Shown here piece after piece: positions 24,326 to 32,783 of a DNA stretch of 64,000 nt. The DNA is taken from positions 62,001 to 126,000 of the forward strand of contig JAUIFJ010000009.1 in NCBI GenBank assembly GCA_030429345.1, read 5' to 3'. Positions within the stretch are counted from its first letter, which is position 1. The number at the start of each line of letters is the position of its first letter. The translations under genes and the position numbers were made by a program. Below the pieces are notes generated by a model. It was not told the origin of the DNA. It saw nothing but the letters and a program-made list of their open reading frames with translations, and made no database searches. Source of the stretch: a bacterium (lineage in GTDB: Bacteria > CAIWAD01).

Positions 24326-25762
24326 ATGACGAAGAATTCGCGCTTGACGATCGGCAGCGAGGAGTGGTGCACGCTGCCGGAACTTGGAATCCCCGCCATC
24401 AAGGCCCGTGTCGACTCCGGCGCCAAGACCAGTTCGATCCACGCCTTCAACATCCAGACCTTCCGCCGCAAGGGCGCCAGCTGGGTCAGTTTCGAAGTGC
24501 ATCCGCTGCAGAACAACCGGCGCGTCTCCATCCGCTGCGAACGTCCCGTGGTGGACAAGCGGATCGTCAAGAGCTCGAGCGGAATCAGCGAGACGCGCTA
24601 CGTTGTTGTCACACGCATCAAGCTCGGGCCGGAGACCTGGGATATCGAGCTGACCCTGGCCAACCGCGACTCGATGGGCTACCGCATGCTGCTCGGCCGG
24701 GAAGCGATGAGCGGCCGCATGATGATCGATCCCGGCTCCAGCTTCTGCCAGGGCGTCGTGGACAAGGAACGGCTCCGCGAGGTCTACGGCGAACGGCGCG
24801 TCGAGCACAGCGGTCTCCAGATCGCCGTCCTGGCAAGCAATCCCGAGCTCTATTCCAACCAGCGGATCCTCGAGGCCGGCGAGGAACGCGGACACACGAT
24901 GCGCTTCCTGGACATCAAGCAGTGCTACATGAAGCTTGACGCCGACAATCCCGAAGTCCACTACCGGGGCGGCATGGTGCTCGACGAGCTGGACGCCGTG
25001 ATCACCCGCATCCGCCCCAGCCTGACCTTCTACGGCTGCGCCCTGGCCCGCCAGTTCGAAAGCATGGGCGTGCTGACGATCAACAGCTCGGCGGCGGTGA
25101 CACAATCCCGCGACAAGCTCTTCTCCCTGCAGCTGATGCTGAAGAGCGGCATCAGCATTCCGACCACGGGCTTCGCCAACTCGCCCATGGACACCAACGA
25201 TCTGATCGACATGGTCGGCGGAGCCCCGCTGATCGTCAAGCTCCTGGAAGGCACCCAGGGCCGTGGCGTCGTACTCGCCGAAACGCGCAAGGCGGCGGAT
25301 TCGGTGATCAACGCCTTCAAGTCCCTGCGCGCCAATCTGCTGGTGCAGGAGTTCATTCGAGAAGCCGGCGGCAAGGACCTGCGCTGTTTCGTGATCGACG
25401 GCAAGGTGGTGGCGACCATCGAGCGCACGGCGGCCCCCGGGGAGTTCCGCGCCAACCTGCACCGCGGCGGCTCGGCCTCGATCGTCAAGATCAGCACGGA
25501 GGAGCGCGCGCTGGCGCTCAGGGCGACGCGCGTCCTGGGGCTGAAGGTCGCCGGTGTAGACATCATCCGCAGCAACAACGGCCCGCTGTTGCTGGAGGTC
25601 AACTCCTCGCCGGGACTGGAGGGGGTCGAGTCGGCGACCGGCAAGGACATTGCATCACGGATGATCCTGGCCATCGAGAAGAAGCTCGGCTGGAAACGAA
25701 GCCTGGGCAAGCCGGTCAAGGACGGCGTCGGCAAGGCGGCGTTTCCGCGGACCTCCTCGTGA
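24326..25762 (+). CDS. Fused RimB-like aspartic protease and RimK-like glutamate ligase
   Basis: 478 residues with two domains. The first ~150 residues are a RimB-type retropepsin-like domain (PF05618, once called ATP-dependent zinc protease), with the catalytic-type motif VDSGAKTSS (D30). From ~160 on is a RimK ATP-grasp ligase ([25 protein letters not shown], ... [12 protein letters not shown], ... [26 protein letters not shown]). RimK adds glutamates to the C-terminus of ribosomal protein S6, and in Pseudomonas the separate RimB protein cleaves those tails. Here writer and eraser are one polypeptide. It overlaps the downstream methyltransferase by 4 bp. Confidence 0.9.
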   Translation: MTKNSRLTIGSEEWCTLPELGIPAIKARVDSGAKTSSIHAFNIQTFRRKGASWVSFEVHPLQNNRRVSIRCERPVVDKRIVKSSSGISETRYVVVTRIKLGPETWDIELTLANRDSMGYRMLLGREAMSGRMMIDPGSSFCQGVVDKERLREVYGERRVEHSGLQIAVLASNPELYSNQRILEAGEERGHTMRFLDIKQCYMKLDADNPEVHYRGGMVLDELDAVITRIRPSLTFYGCALARQFESMGVLTINSSAAVTQSRDKLFSLQLMLKSGISIPTTGFANSPMDTNDLIDMVGGAPLIVKLLEGTQGRGVVLAETRKAADSVINAFKSLRANLLVQEFIREAGGKDLRCFVIDGKVVATIERTAAPGEFRANLHRGGSASIVKISTEERALALRATRVLGLKVAGVDIIRSNNGPLLLEVNSSPGLEGVESATGKDIASRMILAIEKKLGWKRSLGKPVKDGVGKAAFPRTSS

Positions 25763-26610
25763 TCACGCGGTTGCAGCGTCTGCTGGCGCGCCGCTTGCAT
25801 GCCCTGCGTCACAACCGGCGCCAGCTGGAGAAACTCGCTCTTGCGCCGCACCCGGAAGCCGGCCGGCTGGCCCAGGTGCTGCTGCAGGTGCTCAACAAGG
25901 GCCTGCCGCCCGAGCTGAAGAGGGTCGAGCAGCACAGGCAGGAACTCGTCTCACAGACACGAAGCGCGGAAATCCTGGATCACGGCGCCGGAAGTCCGGA
26001 GCTGGGCCTCAGCCGCGAGCAGATGGAAAGCGGCCGCCTCGTGCAGGAGGACCTGGCCCAGTTGGCGCGGGGCAGCAGCGTCCCGCCGGCCATGGCGCGT
26101 CTGCTCTATTCCCTGGGCAGGACCTTCCGCCCGACCACAAGCCTGGAGCTGGGAAGCTGCATGGGCCTGTCCGCCTGTTGCATCGGTCTGGGACTGCAGG
26201 AGGGTTCGCGTGATTCACGGCTGCTCAGCATCGAGGGCGACCCGACGCTTGCCGGGATTGCCCGCGCAAGCCTGAAGGCCTGTCGCGTCCGCTGCGCCGA
26301 GATCCGCCAGGGAACCTTCCAGCAGGTCCTCGCCGACTGGCTGCCGAAGGCCCCGCCCGTCGATTTCCTCTTCAACGACGGCGTACACGAAGAGCACACG
26401 GACTGGGAGCTGACGACCCTTGTGCTGGAGCACATGCCCGACAATGCCCTGCTGCTGCTGGATGACATTGACTGGTCGCCGGGCATGCGCCGTTTCTGGA
26501 AGCGGATCAAGGAACACGAACGCGTATCGCTCAGTGTCGACCTCTTCCGCTCCGGCCTTCTGCTGACCGGCCCTCCCGGCGCCGGGCATTTCCGCATTGC
26601 CATCGACTAG
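25759..26610 (+). CDS. Class I SAM-dependent methyltransferase (Methyltransf_24-like)
   Basis: 283 residues. After a ~75-residue basic, helical N-terminus, the SAM fold shows motif [17 protein letters not shown], an acidic ribose-binding residue in LLSIEGD, and [14 protein letters not shown] with LLLDDIDW later. This resembles O-methyltransferase/class 24 enzymes; the substrate is unknown. The GTG start overlaps the RimB-RimK stop (GTGA), which hints at a shared role, perhaps ribosome or protein modification. Confidence 0.8.
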   Translation: MITRLQRLLARRLHALRHNRRQLEKLALAPHPEAGRLAQVLLQVLNKGLPPELKRVEQHRQELVSQTRSAEILDHGAGSPELGLSREQMESGRLVQEDLAQLARGSSVPPAMARLLYSLGRTFRPTTSLELGSCMGLSACCIGLGLQEGSRDSRLLSIEGDPTLAGIARASLKACRVRCAEIRQGTFQQVLADWLPKAPPVDFLFNDGVHEEHTDWELTTLVLEHMPDNALLLLDDIDWSPGMRRFWKRIKEHERVSLSVDLFRSGLLLTGPPGAGHFRIAID

Positions 26611-26673
26611 ACCTGCATGATCCTGCTGCGCCTGCATGGTGTAGCCGTATCACGGCATCGCGCTCCCATCACA

Positions 26674-26699
26674 GTCATTCCCGCCTTCGCCGGAGTGAC
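26674..26699. terminator. Imperfect hairpin between convergent genes
   Basis: GTCATTCCCGCC-TTC-GCCGGAGTGAC pairs with one or two mismatches. It resembles the GTCATTCCCGC-type intergenic palindromes seen in many genomes and sits in the ~100-bp gap between two converging genes. It may act as a bidirectional terminator or be one copy of a dispersed repeat; no second copy was found in the window. Confidence 0.5.
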
Positions 26700-26713
26700 G
26701 TGCCTAAGAACTC

Positions 26714-27574
26714 CTACCAGTTCCAGACCAGGTTGAGCATCGGGAAGAGGAAGAAGGAATCTCCCGTCTCGTAGGGCATGAGCAGGCCCAGGTCGACACA
26801 GAAGCGCTTGCCGTAGAAACGCGGCCCGGCGCCCAGGACCAGGTTGCCGCCGGGCAGGAGGTAGTTCTCGCTGAGCAGCGTGATGCCCGGGCGCAAGGCC
26901 CATTCCCCGCCCAGCAGGAGCGCGGGATGGTCGGCCAGGCCGCCGTCGACAACGCCGTAGCCCAGGCCCGCGTGCAGGGCCGCGCGCTCCGTGCCTTGAC
27001 TGAGCACGCCGAAGAGAATCCCCGCGCTGCTTTCCCCGTCCAGGGTGGCGAAGCCCAGAGCGCCAAGCGCCAGTTCCAGCTCATCCGTCTTCAAGGCCCG
27101 CCACTTGGAGGTCAGCCAGAACAGCCGGCTCCCCTCGTCTCCGACCGCCAGGAAGGGCGTCCCCCCGGAAAGGAGCAGATTGTCCGTGAGACCATAGCCG
27201 ATGAAGGGGATCACGAGCTCGAAAAGGGAGGCATAGCCCTTTCCCTTCGGCAGCGTCCGCGCCGTCGGGCCGAAGAACAGCCGTGTCGTGTTCGGATCGA
27301 AAGGCCTCTCGGATCCTGCGTCGGCGGCCGGGGAGATGGTTCGCAGATCCTTGCCGTCAATCCACAGCTCCGTGCCGCCCGTAAGACGGAAGAGGAAAGG
27401 ATCGCCCCCCGCAAGCACGCGACCGAAGAGCACGCTGCCGTCCTGCAGTTCGAGTCGCTGCAGGGTCGTGTCCGCAGCAACCGTCTGCGAAGAAGTGCCC
27501 GTCTCGGCATGCAGGATGCCCGGCCAGAAGGCCAGCAGAAGCAGCAGCAGGGCGGCGGGAAGTTGACCGCGCAT
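26714..27574 (-). CDS. Secreted/outer-membrane protein of unknown function
   Basis: 286 residues with an N-terminal signal peptide (MRGQLPAALLLLLLAFWPGILHA). A short domain with LQDGSVLFGRVLAGG is followed by a run of alternating, amphipathic strands ending in LVWNW, an aromatic C-terminus expected of an outer-membrane beta-barrel. No enzyme motif is seen. The ATG at 27574 overlaps the stop of the upstream DUF4287-like gene. The longer ORF start at 28063 reads through that gene in another frame. Confidence 0.75.
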   Translation of the reverse strand: MRGQLPAALLLLLLAFWPGILHAETGTSSQTVAADTTLQRLELQDGSVLFGRVLAGGDPFLFRLTGGTELWIDGKDLRTISPAADAGSERPFDPNTTRLFFGPTARTLPKGKGYASLFELVIPFIGYGLTDNLLLSGGTPFLAVGDEGSRLFWLTSKWRALKTDELELALGALGFATLDGESSAGILFGVLSQGTERAALHAGLGYGVVDGGLADHPALLLGGEWALRPGITLLSENYLLPGGNLVLGAGPRFYGKRFCVDLGLLMPYETGDSFFLFPMLNLVWNW

Positions 27575-28140
27575 CAGGCCTGCTCGTAGGCCTGCTTCAG
27601 CAGGACGGCCAGCTCCTTGTCCACCTGTGAGACATCCTCGATGCGCACGCAATGGCTGCACATGCCGTTGAAGGGCTTGCCGTCCCCCAGGCGATCGGAG
27701 GCGGGCGCGTCCTTGTAGTTGAGCCCCAGGTCGATACGCGTCTTCGTGGCAGGCTTGATGATGGCGAACTGCTTGCTGCGGCGCAGGCTGACATAGGTCT
27801 TCTTCGGGGAGATCTCCACGTCCTTGCCCAGCTTCGCCGCTAGCGCGGACAGCTTGTCGTACAAAGGCCTGAGGCCCGCTTTCGCTCCGGCATACTGCGC
27901 GGCCACCAGGTCGTCGCCCGCCGCCGGACCGCCGGCGGCCTGCTCGCGGTAGAGCATCGAAATGGTGTTGGCGAAGCCGTGGGTCAGGCCGTGTTCGCTC
28001 TTCAGCAGCTTGAGGATCTCGCCGTGCTTTTCCAGGCCGCTCTTCTTCAGCAGGCGGATCCATTGCTCGAGGCTCTTGCCGGTCTTCTCCGGCATGTTGC
28101 CGATCATCGCCTGCAGCTGCTTGTCGACCGTGTTTGCCAT
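27574..28140 (-). CDS. DUF4287/DUF5655 domain protein
   Basis: 188 residues. The N-terminal half (IGNMPEKTGKSLEQWIRLLKKSGLEKHGEILKLLKSEHGLTHGFANTI) is the DUF4287 signature. The C-terminal half with YVSLRRSKQFAIIKP ... RIDLGLNYKD matches the DUF5655 'transport protein' region. The molecular role is unknown. The ATG at 28140 has an AGAGGAGG ribosome site. Confidence 0.85.
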   Translation of the reverse strand: MANTVDKQLQAMIGNMPEKTGKSLEQWIRLLKKSGLEKHGEILKLLKSEHGLTHGFANTISMLYREQAAGGPAAGDDLVAAQYAGAKAGLRPLYDKLSALAAKLGKDVEISPKKTYVSLRRSKQFAIIKPATKTRIDLGLNYKDAPASDRLGDGKPFNGMCSHCVRIEDVSQVDKELAVLLKQAYEQA

Positions 28141-28162
28141 GCCCGTTCCTCCTCTTTTCTCT

Positions 28163-28654
28163 CTATAGCTCGCGGGGGACCTGGAAAAGCTCCAGGCTGC
28201 CGCTGCCTGGGCGGATCTCATTCCATTGTCCGATCTCCAGGTGGATCACGGCCATTCCGCATGTGGGCACGTTCCCGATCCTCTCGGAACACAGCCCGTT
28301 GAGAAAGTCCGTGATCCCCGGATTGTGCGCCACCAGGCCGACACAGGAGCAGTCCTCCGGAAGCGCCTTCAGCACGCGCAGCATCCGGGCGCTTTCCGCG
28401 CCGTAGAGTTCCGGCAGCAGCTCCAGCGGGGGCAGCGGCGCGGGCAACTCTTCGCGAAGGGCCCGGGCCGTCGTCTGCGCGCGCAGAGCCGGGCTGGACA
28501 GCAGGGATTCCATGCGCCAGTCGAAGCCCGCCAGAAAGCGCCCCATGGCCGGGGCATCCTTCATTCCGCGTTCATTGAGCGGGCGATCGAAGTCGCGCAT
28601 GCCGGGTTCGCTCCAGCTGGACTTGGCGTGGCGTACAAGGATCAATCGTTTCAT
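28163..28654 (-). CDS. sixA: SixA-type phosphohistidine phosphatase
   Basis: 163 residues. The N-terminal LILVRHAKS (RHG motif of the histidine phosphatase superfamily), SSPALRAQTTA and the VAHNPGI motif with the second histidine match SixA. In E. coli SixA removes phosphate from His in phosphotransfer proteins (ArcB, PtsN-related Npr). The start is the ATG at 28654; upstream residues of the ORF are not part of the family. Confidence 0.92.
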   Translation of the reverse strand: MKRLILVRHAKSSWSEPGMRDFDRPLNERGMKDAPAMGRFLAGFDWRMESLLSSPALRAQTTARALREELPAPLPPLELLPELYGAESARMLRVLKALPEDCSCVGLVAHNPGITDFLNGLCSERIGNVPTCGMAVIHLEIGQWNEIRPGSGSLELFQVPREL

Positions 28655-28729
28655 GAACGGCCCTTCCGATGTTCGGCCTCGCTGTCTGAAAACGGGAATA
28701 TGCACAAGCAGGGCCGCAAGAGGAAAAAG

Positions 28730-28758
28730 AAAGGGGGCGATTCGAAATCGCCCCCTTT
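28730..28758 (-). terminator. Intrinsic terminator of the VIT-vWA gene
   Basis: A 13-bp perfect stem (AAAGGGGGCGATT, 3-base loop) begins just past the stop of the VIT-vWA gene and, on the minus strand, runs into CTTTTTCC. It ends transcription between this gene and sixA. Confidence 0.88.
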
Positions 28759-28766
28759 CGCGCGCA

Positions 28767-31142
28767 TCATTTCCAGCTGGGCTGTCCCCGCTTTCGTCGG
28801 GGCTGTCTTGCCGTGGCCTTGCTGGCGAGCAGCCGTAGCTCGATGGCCTGCCACAGGCGGAAGAGGCTTTCCCGGGTCAGGCCCTCCGGGTCGTCGAGCA
28901 GCTGGCGTACATCCGCGTTTCCGGCCAGGGAACGCTTGCCGAGCAAGTCCACGAAGAACAGGAGGCAGGGGACGACTTCGTCACGCAGTGCCCACATTCG
29001 CTCCGCGTCCATGTCGGACAGCTCGCTCAGGTGACTCATGGGGTTGTAGTAGAGCTTGCTCTTTCCCTGCCGCCTCAGCGGAATCTCGTCCATGGCGGGG
29101 ACCATGTCTGGCTGGATCTGGTCCAGGGCCGGGTTCAGGCAGAAGCGTGACTCGAAACGGACAGGGGAATCCATTCTGAGCAACCGTTTCACGTGCTGTC
29201 TCGTTGCGGACATGCTCATCGTCTCATGAACTGCCTGTGTGACCTCATATTCCTTCCCGATCCGAATGCTGTTTTCCTCGTCCACTGCCAGGAAGGCCGT
29301 GAAGCGGCACAGCACCTGCCGTTTGCAGGACAGGTCGACGATCCGCTTCTCGAGCCCCTGGCGGCCTTCCTCGTCGTTGTAAGGCAGGGCGTCGTAGGCG
29401 ATCTGCCAGTCCGCCAGCGTGCGTTTGGCGTGCAGGGGCAGGACCAGCCGGGGATCCCCCGTCGCCGACTGCAGCACGAGCTCGATCTCTTCCCCGTCCA
29501 GGCGTCGCGCGCGCAGCATCAAGGGTTGTGTGACGGACGCGGGCAGCCAACGACCGGCCACGCGGAAGGGGCGTCCCGGCACCAGTGGCGGAAGGGAGAC
29601 ATCGCCGCTCTCGAGGCCCTCGCCGACAAGGCGGGCCTCGCGGAGCACTCCCCGCGCGAAGGCTCCGGCGATCGCGGAGAGCGCGTGTTCGCGATCCGTT
29701 GGCGCATTGATCTGCGCCAGCTCGCCTCCTGTTTCACGGACCAGGCGCGCCAGCAGGCCGCGGTTCAGCGACTGGTCGACCCCAATCACGTAACACGGGG
29801 CCGGATGCTTCAGGCCGCGCACTCTTGCCAGAATCCGGCGTTCGTCTCCCACCTGGGCATCTGTCAGCAGAAAGATGGCCTGCTCGCGGGCGCTTCCTCC
29901 CTGCTGCCGACGCAGTTGATCCAGCTTCTCCCAGGTGGAAGCCAACAGGGACCCGAGTTCCGTGCCGCCCCGGGAATTCAGGGTCTTGAGGAATCGGCGC
30001 GCGCGCTTCAGGGTGCTCTTGTCGATCTCGGCAAAGGCCAGGGGGTCCTCCCGATCGAAAGCGCCTTCCGCCCGGTGGTCGAAGGCGAGCAGCGCAAGGC
30101 GGTCGCCGGGCCGCAGCATGTCGAGCAGATCTGCGGCACAGTCCCGCGCCGCCTGGATCTGCCAGCCACCCATGCTGCCGGAACGGTCGACCAGCAAGAC
30201 CACGTCCCGCGGCGGTGGCGCTTCATCGCTTTCGGGCACTACGATGCTGGCCAGGAAGTGTCCCTTGTCCTCGCCCTGCTCCACGACGCGCAGGTCTCCC
30301 TGCAGGGCATCACGCGGAAGCTCCCAGCGGAGGATCAGGTCACGCTCCGGAGCGGTCACACGATCCGCGAGCACGAAGGACCGGCCCTCCGGGCTGGTGT
30401 CACACACCTCACATTCCTCGAGCTCGAGAGAGGCCTGCGGCTCGACTCCTTCCGGCAGGGTGCCGTCCGCCAGGGTCAGCCGGAAGCTTGCCTCGATGGG
30501 GTTGGGCATGCCGGGCAGCAGGCGGGGAGGGCTGATCCGGCTGCCTTCGGGCACAAGGTCCGTGTCCGGCGCGTGCCCGGTTCCCGATGGATCACCGGGA
30601 AGGGGCCGGCCAGGGATGTACTTCTCGCCGCAGACCAGCGGAAAGCGCCAGACCGCTTTCCGGTCCTCGACGGGCAACTCCTCGACCAGCTCCAGTTCGG
30701 TCTCGACTTCGCAGGTCGGGGGAATGTTGCCCAATTCCAGGGTGAAGGTCTCGCCGGCTTCCTCCTCCAGCAGGGCGCTCGTGTGCCCCTTGGCGATGGC
30801 TTCGTCGTGCTTCTCCAGGGCCTCGCCCCGTTCGAGCACCTTGCCCTGGATGATCCGCCCGTCGGCTTTCAGTCGAAAGGAGGTCACGGCCGCCTCGGAG
30901 GGCAGGGGAAAGGTGTAGACAGCCCTCAGCGGCGTTTCGTGAAAGTTTCGGAATCGTGTGACAACCAGTGTGCGGGCATTCAGGCCCTCGATGCGGGAGC
31001 TCACGGAAAGCCCGCGCACGGGGAGCGCCTCGAGCTCCTCCCCGTCTTCGGGCGAATCGATGAGCAGGCGCCCGAACCCCTTGGCCTGCCCGGGGGGCTC
31101 CGGAAGGCATGGATCATCGATCAACGGCAGTGTGCGTGTCAT
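28767..31142 (-). CDS. VIT and von Willebrand A domain protein
   Basis: 791 residues. The N-terminal ~150 residues form a VIT domain (VTRFRNFHETPLRAVYTFPLPSEAAV and TFTLELGNIPP). The central vWA domain has an intact MIDAS (DRSGSM, then ...RGGTEL..., ...LLTDAQVGDE). The C-terminal ~250 residues are unassigned, with a helical end. There is no signal peptide, so a cytoplasmic role is likely, unlike secreted inter-alpha-trypsin proteins. I chose the ATG at 31142 for its AAGGAG ribosome site. It follows a MerR-like gene by 62 bp and has its own terminator. Confidence 0.87.
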   Translation of the reverse strand: MTRTLPLIDDPCLPEPPGQAKGFGRLLIDSPEDGEELEALPVRGLSVSSRIEGLNARTLVVTRFRNFHETPLRAVYTFPLPSEAAVTSFRLKADGRIIQGKVLERGEALEKHDEAIAKGHTSALLEEEAGETFTLELGNIPPTCEVETELELVEELPVEDRKAVWRFPLVCGEKYIPGRPLPGDPSGTGHAPDTDLVPEGSRISPPRLLPGMPNPIEASFRLTLADGTLPEGVEPQASLELEECEVCDTSPEGRSFVLADRVTAPERDLILRWELPRDALQGDLRVVEQGEDKGHFLASIVVPESDEAPPPRDVVLLVDRSGSMGGWQIQAARDCAADLLDMLRPGDRLALLAFDHRAEGAFDREDPLAFAEIDKSTLKRARRFLKTLNSRGGTELGSLLASTWEKLDQLRRQQGGSAREQAIFLLTDAQVGDERRILARVRGLKHPAPCYVIGVDQSLNRGLLARLVRETGGELAQINAPTDREHALSAIAGAFARGVLREARLVGEGLESGDVSLPPLVPGRPFRVAGRWLPASVTQPLMLRARRLDGEEIELVLQSATGDPRLVLPLHAKRTLADWQIAYDALPYNDEEGRQGLEKRIVDLSCKRQVLCRFTAFLAVDEENSIRIGKEYEVTQAVHETMSMSATRQHVKRLLRMDSPVRFESRFCLNPALDQIQPDMVPAMDEIPLRRQGKSKLYYNPMSHLSELSDMDAERMWALRDEVVPCLLFFVDLLGKRSLAGNADVRQLLDDPEGLTRESLFRLWQAIELRLLASKATARQPRRKRGQPSWK

Positions 31143-31173
31143 ACAAAATCTCCTTGTCGTACAGGTATTGCTC

Positions 31174-31202
31174 TCTCTATCCATTCAACCGGAATGTGTC
31201 AA
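31174..31202 (-). promoter_or_regulatory. Possible internal promoter for the VIT-vWA gene
   Basis: On the minus strand TTGACA (31197-31202) lies 17 bp from TAGAGA (31174-31179), about 30 bp before the VIT-vWA start. The -10 is weak. It would let the gene be expressed apart from the MerR-like gene. Confidence 0.4.
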
Positions 31203-31204
31203 CG

Positions 31205-31822
31205 TCATTCGCTCTTCGGATCCTTCCCTTTCCGGATCAGCTGCTGCCGCAGCACCTGCCCGGCGCGCGAGAGGGCGGCGGCCACGGTTTCCGGGTCCAG
31301 GTCCTTTTGTGAATCGACCAGGAGATACAGGCCCGGCCCAAGGCGCGTGACCGAAGGGGGCGCGCTTTCCGCGGAATCTTCAACCGGCCGGACAGCTTCA
31401 AAAAGGGGCGTGGCGCGCTGCGGGTTCGGGAAGCCCTGCTCCATCTCCTGCAGCGGCTCCGCCTTCGTCGGCCGTGCCCAGGCCCGCTCCCGGCGGCGTC
31501 GCAGGCTCCTGTCCGGATCCCCGCTCAGCTGCAGTCCTTCATTGAATCCTTCCTCTCCGGCTGCCTGCCGAGCCAGCAAGCCGCGAATCTGCTCCAGGCT
31601 CATGCCGCGCGCTTGCAGCCGGCGGATCTCGATCACCTGCCGCAGGTGCGCCTCGCCGAAAAGGGGTTTGCGCCCATCCCAGGCCAGCGGCGGATCCAGA
31701 AGCGCCTGGGCTCGATAGAATCGCAGGGTCCGCTCGCTGAGCGCGCGCTCTTCAGCGCCTTCGTTCTGCAATTCCCGGCAGGCGAGTTCGGCAAGGTCCT
31801 GTTGCGTCCATGGGGGCTTCAT
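31205..31822 (-). CDS. MerR-family-like transcriptional regulator
   Basis: 205 residues. The N-terminal winged helix (SERTLRFYRAQALLDPPLAWDGRKPLFGEAHLRQVIEIRRLQARGMSLEQIRGLL) is MerR-like. The remaining ~110 residues are low-complexity and match no known ligand domain. It starts at the ATG at 31822 behind a GAGGA site. Its promoter is packed with CTGTCA dyads, so strong autoregulation is likely; the VIT-vWA gene 62 bp downstream is the obvious co-regulated partner. Confidence 0.8.
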   Translation of the reverse strand: MKPPWTQQDLAELACRELQNEGAEERALSERTLRFYRAQALLDPPLAWDGRKPLFGEAHLRQVIEIRRLQARGMSLEQIRGLLARQAAGEEGFNEGLQLSGDPDRSLRRRRERAWARPTKAEPLQEMEQGFPNPQRATPLFEAVRPVEDSAESAPPSVTRLGPGLYLLVDSQKDLDPETVAAALSRAGQVLRQQLIRKGKDPKSE

Positions 31823-31842
31823 CGAGTGTCCTCTTTTCTTCA

Positions 31843-31888
31843 CTGTCACATGACAGTAACAGTACTGTCACTAACTGTCAAGTGACAG
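31843..31888 (-). promoter_or_regulatory. MerR-like gene promoter with paired CTGTCA operators
   Basis: Two copies of the palindrome CTGTCA-N2-TGACAG (31843-31856 and 31875-31888), three helical turns apart, flank an extra CTGTCA half-site (31865-31870). Inside them the minus strand has TTGACA (31876-31881), a 17-bp spacer and TACTGT as -10. The operators cover both promoter elements, as expected for a self-repressing regulator. Confidence 0.8.
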
Positions 31889-32002
31889 CGGCCGGTTTCC
31901 GCAAAGAATTCTCGAATGGCGCATCGATCCGGGAGATCCGCAAGGGCGGCAGGTTGCTTGTAATTGACTTGTGGTTTGTGTGGGAGTGAAGGTGAAAGGA
32001 AG

Positions 32003-32647
32003 CTAGCCCAGTTCGAGCACCGAAAAGCGCTTGATCAGGCCGAACTGGTCGGAATGCAAGGGGCGCAGGCCGTTCCAGCGCTGGATGATGCTGCGCTCGC
32101 GTCGGCGGTGGGTATCGTCGAGCAGGATGCGGCAATCGGCGGCCAGCCGTTGGCCGACAACGGGGAGCAGGCCGAATCGCTCCCCGGTGCTTTTTCCGGG
32201 AGGCCCGTCGCAGACGACCATGCGGTACTCGGACTCGCTCGGCAGGGAGGAAATGTCGTACCAGTCGAAGTCGCCGTAGGAGCGCAGTGGCGCATGCAGC
32301 ACGGTCGTCGTGTGAAGGCGATGGTGTCGTACAATCTGCCGCATGTGTTCCGCCCAGTCCGGATGATGCTCGAGCACATGCACGGGCACTCCGTGCTTCT
32401 GTCCCAGGACCCCCAGAAGCAGTGTCGACATGCCGGATCCGCATTCCAGGACAGGCCCGGGATTGCGAGCCACATGGCGCGCAATGTGCTTCAGCAGCCG
32501 CAGGCTCGCCGAATAGCCCGGATTCATCCAGGCCCAGGAAAGCAGGCCCAGCTTCAAGTAGGACGGCGCGTGCCCGCGGGGAGTCGCGGCCAGCAATCGT
32601 CGGACAAGGGGCAGGCTTCGGGATTTCAGGCGGCGCTCTAGCAGCAC
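32003..32647 (-). CDS. Class I methyltransferase-like protein
   Basis: About 215 residues. The SAM-like fold shows PVLECGSGMSTLLLGVLG (motif I), VLEHHPDWAEHM (strand 2 acidic residue), YRMVVCDGPPG (motif post-II) and CRILLDDTHR. It resembles glycan- or lipid-linked 'class I SAM' proteins of the same broad type as the gene at 25759. No ATG lies near the start; GTG at 32647 (AAAGG site) or 32662 are the best choices, and the longer ORF overlaps the transglutaminase promoter. The substrate is unknown. Confidence 0.7.
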   Translation of the reverse strand: MLLERRLKSRSLPLVRRLLAATPRGHAPSYLKLGLLSWAWMNPGYSASLRLLKHIARHVARNPGPVLECGSGMSTLLLGVLGQKHGVPVHVLEHHPDWAEHMRQIVRHHRLHTTTVLHAPLRSYGDFDWYDISSLPSESEYRMVVCDGPPGKSTGERFGLLPVVGQRLAADCRILLDDTHRRRERSIIQRWNGLRPLHSDQFGLIKRFSVLELG

Positions 32648-32783
32648 TCGTCGGCCTTTCACAACTGGGACTGTTCCAAAGAATGGAAAAGCCTGTTTGA
32701 ATTCGGTAAGGTGTTGCACTCCCGCTTCGGCCGGAAAGCGGGGGGCACAGCGATGCACTCTCACAGCTTCAGAAGGAGTTCCT

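Noticed and set aside
26674-26699. Treating the GTCATTCCCGC hairpin as a mobile repeat family
   Set aside because: Only one copy was seen in the window, so repeat status is not supported here.
29193-31718. 841-codon plus-strand ORF
   Set aside because: Antisense to the VIT-vWA gene and MerR-like gene, with no family resemblance.
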